DNA of 64,000 nucleotides from Streptomyces davaonensis JCM 4913 (lineage in GTDB: Bacteria; Actinomycetota; Actinomycetes; Streptomycetales; Streptomycetaceae). Positions within the stretch are counted from its first letter, which is position 1; every line of letters begins with the position of its first letter. This document shows, one piece after another, positions 60,879 to 64,000 of the stretch. The notes beneath the pieces were generated by a model. The model searched no databases. It had not been told where the DNA came from and saw only the letters and a program-made list of their open reading frames with translations. The position numbers and the translations under genes are program-made. The stretch is taken from assembly GCF_000349325.1 (NCBI RefSeq), contig NC_020504.1:4808053-4872052 (forward strand), in the 5' to 3' direction.

Positions 60879-62387
60879 GTGAAGCGCATCCTGATCCGAT
60901 CCGGGAAGAGTCCTCTCCGGGTCGCCAGTCCCACCGAGTTCATCCACCAGGACCTCATCGGGACGAACACGGGCAACCTGCTCTTCAGCGACTCCGCCCA
61001 CAAGATGCTGACGACCCCGGACACCGAGGTCACCTCCAACGGCATCCGCACCAACCACTCGGCCGAGCGCGCGGCGGAGATCAACGAGCAGTACGACGTC
61101 TTCGTCGTCCCCCTCGCCAACGCCTTCCGCCCCCAGTTCCAGGCCTCCCTGGACCGGCTCTCCAAGCTGATCGAGCAGCTCACCATCCCGGTGGTGGTGT
61201 TCGGCGTCGGCGCCCAGGCGACGGACGACTACGCGACCGACATGCTCAAGCCGATGGAAGCGTCCGTGAAGCGCTTCGCACGGGCCGTCCTCGACCGTTC
61301 CGCGTCCATCGGCGTCCGCGGCGAACTCACCGCCCGCTACCTCAGGGACCACGGCGTCCCAGACGACCGCATCGACATCATGGGCTGCCCGTCGATGTTC
61401 CTGTACGGCGACACCTTCCCCGCGATCCGCGCCACGGAGATCACCGCCGACTCGCGCATCGCCATCAACATGTCGCCGAACGCGCGCCCCGTCGGCCCCA
61501 TATCCGGCATCGCCGACCACGGCCACGCGCGCTACCCCAACTTCACCTACTACGCGCAGAACACCGTGGACGCGGAGCTGCTGCTGTGGGGCGACACCAC
61601 GCCCGAGTCCGGTGCCACGGACCCCTTCCCGCAGCTGCTGACCCACGACCTGCTGCGCGAGAACAAGGTGCGCATGCCGCTGGACCCGGCGACCTGGATC
61701 GACGAGCTGCGCGCCTACGACTTCGCCTACGGCACCCGGATCCACGGCAACATCGCCGCCCTCCTGGCCGGCACCCCCGCGGTCGTCCTCACCCACGACT
61801 CGCGCACCCTGGAGCTGTGCCGGTACTTCGACATCCCGCACCGCCAGCTCTCCGGGCTGACCGCCGACACCGACCCGCGTGACCTGTACGAGGCCGCCGA
61901 CTTCTCGGCCATGATCAAGGGTCACGGCGAGCGGTTCGAGCGCATCACCGCGTTCCTCACCCGCAACGGCCTGGACAACGCCTACCAGCACGGCGACGGC
62001 GGTGCGGCCTTCGACGCCCGGATGGCCGGCCTGGACCTGCCCCCGTCGATGCAGGTCTGGGACGGCACGGAGGACGGGCAGAACCGTTACCGCATGAGCC
62101 GCCTGCGCGAGCGCGTCACGCTCTCCGAGTCGAAGCTCACCACCAAGCTCACGGCGGCCACCAAGAAGAACGACGAACTCCGCGGCAAGCTCGCCTCCGC
62201 CGAGAAGCGCGCCGCGGCGACGGCCGACCGCCTCGACACGGCGATCAAGCAGCTGGAGGCCACGCGCAAGCAGCTCGCCGCCATGGAGCGCCGCGTCGCG
62301 GGCATCGAGAAGCGCGTCCTGGTCCGCCTCGGCCCGGCCCTGCGCCGCCGCAGCCGCAAGCTCTCCGGAACCGCCGACAAGGGCTGA
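60879..62387 (+). CDS. Polysaccharide pyruvyl-transferase-family protein with coiled-coil tail
   Basis: A 502-residue protein. The N-terminal domain (about 1-345) has GNLLFSDS, VVVFGVGAQATDDYATDM, RGELTARYLRDHGVPDDRI and YGTRIHGNIAALLAGTPAVV, characteristic of pyruvyl transferases that modify cell-surface glycans. The C-terminus (about 405-485) is a long charged coiled coil (SESKLTTKLTAATKKNDELR), ending in Arg/Lys-rich sequence. The tail could bind a partner, the membrane or an acidic polymer. Start is GTG 60879 in an otherwise G+C-rich region after an AT-rich promoter. The acceptor glycan is unknown. Confidence 0.85.
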   Translation: MKRILIRSGKSPLRVASPTEFIHQDLIGTNTGNLLFSDSAHKMLTTPDTEVTSNGIRTNHSAERAAEINEQYDVFVVPLANAFRPQFQASLDRLSKLIEQLTIPVVVFGVGAQATDDYATDMLKPMEASVKRFARAVLDRSASIGVRGELTARYLRDHGVPDDRIDIMGCPSMFLYGDTFPAIRATEITADSRIAINMSPNARPVGPISGIADHGHARYPNFTYYAQNTVDAELLLWGDTTPESGATDPFPQLLTHDLLRENKVRMPLDPATWIDELRAYDFAYGTRIHGNIAALLAGTPAVVLTHDSRTLELCRYFDIPHRQLSGLTADTDPRDLYEAADFSAMIKGHGERFERITAFLTRNGLDNAYQHGDGGAAFDARMAGLDLPPSMQVWDGTEDGQNRYRMSRLRERVTLSESKLTTKLTAATKKNDELRGKLASAEKRAAATADRLDTAIKQLEATRKQLAAMERRVAGIEKRVLVRLGPALRRRSRKLSGTADKG

Positions 62388-62474
62388 GGCCCGACGCCAC
62401 GACGGTGATCAACCGCTGGTAGCATCCGGCCACTTGTGCGAGGGCGGGGACCCTCGCGGGGGAGGGAACCTCAC

Positions 62475-64000
62475 GTGGGCAGACACGCCCTGAGACGGGG
62501 CGGTCTGGCCGCTGCCGTCTCCTCGCTGGTGGTCGCCGTCGCGGCCACGTCCGTGGTCGTCCTGTCGGACGGCGGCGACACCGCGGAGGCGGCCGAGGCC
62601 GCCACCACCCGGATCGCGCTGAGCGATCCGAGCTCCACCGAGCCGCGCGAGGACCGCCCGTTCGTCGCGGGCGAGAGCGGCTACCTGCACCGGGCGGACG
62701 GGCTGACCGGGCTGCTGTGGACGGACTACGCGAGCGGTGACACGGTCACCGTCGGGACCGCGGACGGCGTCTACACCCCGGTCAGCAGCTGCACCTACCT
62801 CTACTCCGCGTGCCGTACGGCCTGGTACGGGTCGGACAGCGACCTGGTCGCCCTGCCCTCGGCGCTGTCCGCCCCGTCCGTCACTCTCTGGGACCCGGCG
62901 ACGGCCACCTCCAAGGCCGTGACCTGGAGCGGCTCCAGCGAGGGCTACTACCGGGCCCTGGCCGGGGACACCATCGTCACCAACAACGCCCTGATCGACT
63001 TCGTCGACGGCGCCCAGCGCACCCGCCGCGTCACCGGCGAGACCACGAACATCCTGGACAACCAGATCGTCGCCGCGGACTCCAAGGGTGTGCTGTGGGC
63101 GCGCAACGGCGGGATCCACTACATCGACGTCGAGTCGGCCGTGAGCACCGAGGCGTTCGCGGGCGACACCGACGACTACGTGATGAGCGCGGACCGCATC
63201 GGCTGGTACGACGCCACCACGGGCGAACTGCACCTGAAGTCCCGTACCGACCTCGCCACCCCGGAGCAGGTCGTCACGCTGCCGTATCCCGACGAGATCA
63301 ACGGCGAGCCGGTCCTCGTCGGCGACTGGGTCCTGCTGCCGTCCGGCCTGGAGGTCGTCGCCCTCTCGCTCACCGACGGCTCCACGCGGACGGTGCTGTC
63401 GAACGCCGGCGACTACGTGCTCCCCGCCCCCGGCGACACCGCCCTGGTCACCGGCGGCACCGGCGCCGACGACTGGTGGCTCCAGCGGGTCAGCGAGGCC
63501 GCGGACGGCACCCCGGCCCTGGAGAAGCGCTACCAGGTCCCGGCGACGGAGAAGGCCAAGCGGGGCATCGCGCTCAGCCGGGGCAGCCTGCGCGTCGTCG
63601 ACTCCGGCCGCTACACGACCCTGCGCTCCCTGACGACCGACGGCTCCACCGAGCTGACCGCCGGCGCGGCCGTGGACAGCGCCCAGCTCTCGTCCAAGGC
63701 GGTCTGCCCGCAGGCGGGCAGCACCACGTGCATCCCGCTGTGGGGCAACACCGGCAGCGAGCCGGACGACGTCTACCTCAGCACGTTCTACGACGGTGAC
63801 GAAGGCGGCAGCGGTCTGGAGAACGCCGACCGGATCAACTCCGTCGCGGGCAGCGACCTGGAGTTCGGCACCGGGGGTGGCGCCATCGTCGACGTCTCCG
63901 ACGACTATGCCGTCTACAACTCCGGATCCACGCAGTACGTCGGCGAGTTCGGCCAGGGCCGGCGGCTGAAGCGGTCGGTCCGCGCCGCCGCCCTCAACGG
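62475..64000 (+). CDS. Secreted beta-propeller-like protein (partial)
   Basis: The first 508 residues of a secreted protein that runs off the right edge. The signal region (LAAAVSSLVVAVAATSVVVL) ends near residue 38. Repeating beta-strand units follow (TGLLWTDYASGDTVTVGTAD, SDSDLVALPSALSAPSVTLW, KGVLWARNGGIHYIDVESAV) with paired Cys residues. This resembles large extracellular propeller or FG-GAP proteins of Streptomyces. The GTG at 62475 follows GGGGGAGGG-type sequence. Function unknown. Confidence 0.78.
   Translation, partial: MGRHALRRGGLAAAVSSLVVAVAATSVVVLSDGGDTAEAAEAATTRIALSDPSSTEPREDRPFVAGESGYLHRADGLTGLLWTDYASGDTVTVGTADGVYTPVSSCTYLYSACRTAWYGSDSDLVALPSALSAPSVTLWDPATATSKAVTWSGSSEGYYRALAGDTIVTNNALIDFVDGAQRTRRVTGETTNILDNQIVAADSKGVLWARNGGIHYIDVESAVSTEAFAGDTDDYVMSADRIGWYDATTGELHLKSRTDLATPEQVVTLPYPDEINGEPVLVGDWVLLPSGLEVVALSLTDGSTRTVLSNAGDYVLPAPGDTALVTGGTGADDWWLQRVSEAADGTPALEKRYQVPATEKAKRGIALSRGSLRVVDSGRYTTLRSLTTDGSTELTAGAAVDSAQLSSKAVCPQAGSTTCIPLWGNTGSEPDDVYLSTFYDGDEGGSGLENADRINSVAGSDLEFGTGGGAIVDVSDDYAVYNSGSTQYVGEFGQGRRLKRSVRAAALN

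Overview
The window looks like a piece of a Streptomyces chromosome. Base composition is very G+C-rich with strong third-position bias, so long spurious frames lie opposite almost every gene. The gene content fits: an xlnB-axeA xylan operon, XRE/DUF397 and ANTAR regulators, a CGNR regulator, a LAETG sortase substrate, a snapalysin remnant and many two-component and LuxR-type regulators. I see no tRNA, rRNA, CRISPR array, complete insertion sequence or biosynthetic gene cluster.

Layout. 1-7043 (minus strand) is a tightly packed envelope set: FemA/B-like aminoacyltransferase, MurJ-like flippase, response regulator, histidine kinase, GerMN-type lipoprotein, a small helical protein and a Na/phosphate cotransporter. 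Several of these genes overlap by 4 nt. 7252-14581 holds an L,D-transpeptidase, a Ser/Thr kinase, a polysaccharide deacetylase, an AhpD-like protein, an NAD(P)-dependent dehydrogenase and a PAP2 membrane phosphatase. 14860-16797 is the secreted xylanase / acetylxylan esterase operon, whose two genes carry almost identical cellulose/xylan-binding modules. 16825-22806 (minus) holds a LysR regulator, a DJ-1/PfpI protein, a two-component system and an MMPL exporter. 23096-34862 is mixed: an endolysin-like amidase, a secreted lipase, an MBL hydrolase divergent from a CGNR regulator with a shared operator-like repeat set, a large LuxR-ATPase regulator, a peptidase and an alpha-glucosidase.

35001-36365 is the most striking region. 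An 18-residue Thr-codon-containing leader peptide and a strong hairpin precede a short threonyl-tRNA synthetase that lacks the editing domain, which looks like transcription attenuation. 36403-52679 carries a nucleoside hydrolase, a LAETG cell-wall protein, several regulators (ANTAR, XRE-TPR, XRE/DUF397), an M20 hydrolase, secreted beta-propeller and SH3 proteins, a PP2C/SpoIIE phosphatase and a FUSC-type membrane protein.

At 52745-54615 a divergent snapalysin / LysR pair has lost both 5' ends around a 464-nt unrecognised segment. The window ends with a PhoX phosphatase behind a clear PHO box, a VWA protein with a long Glu-Pro-Val repeat, metG, a PH-domain protein, a pyruvyl-transferase-like protein with a coiled-coil tail and a partial secreted propeller protein. 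Recurring themes are the cell envelope, phosphate handling, secreted polymer-degrading enzymes and local regulation. The non-coding elements (attenuator, PHO box, CGNR operator, strong hairpins between convergent genes) are well preserved.
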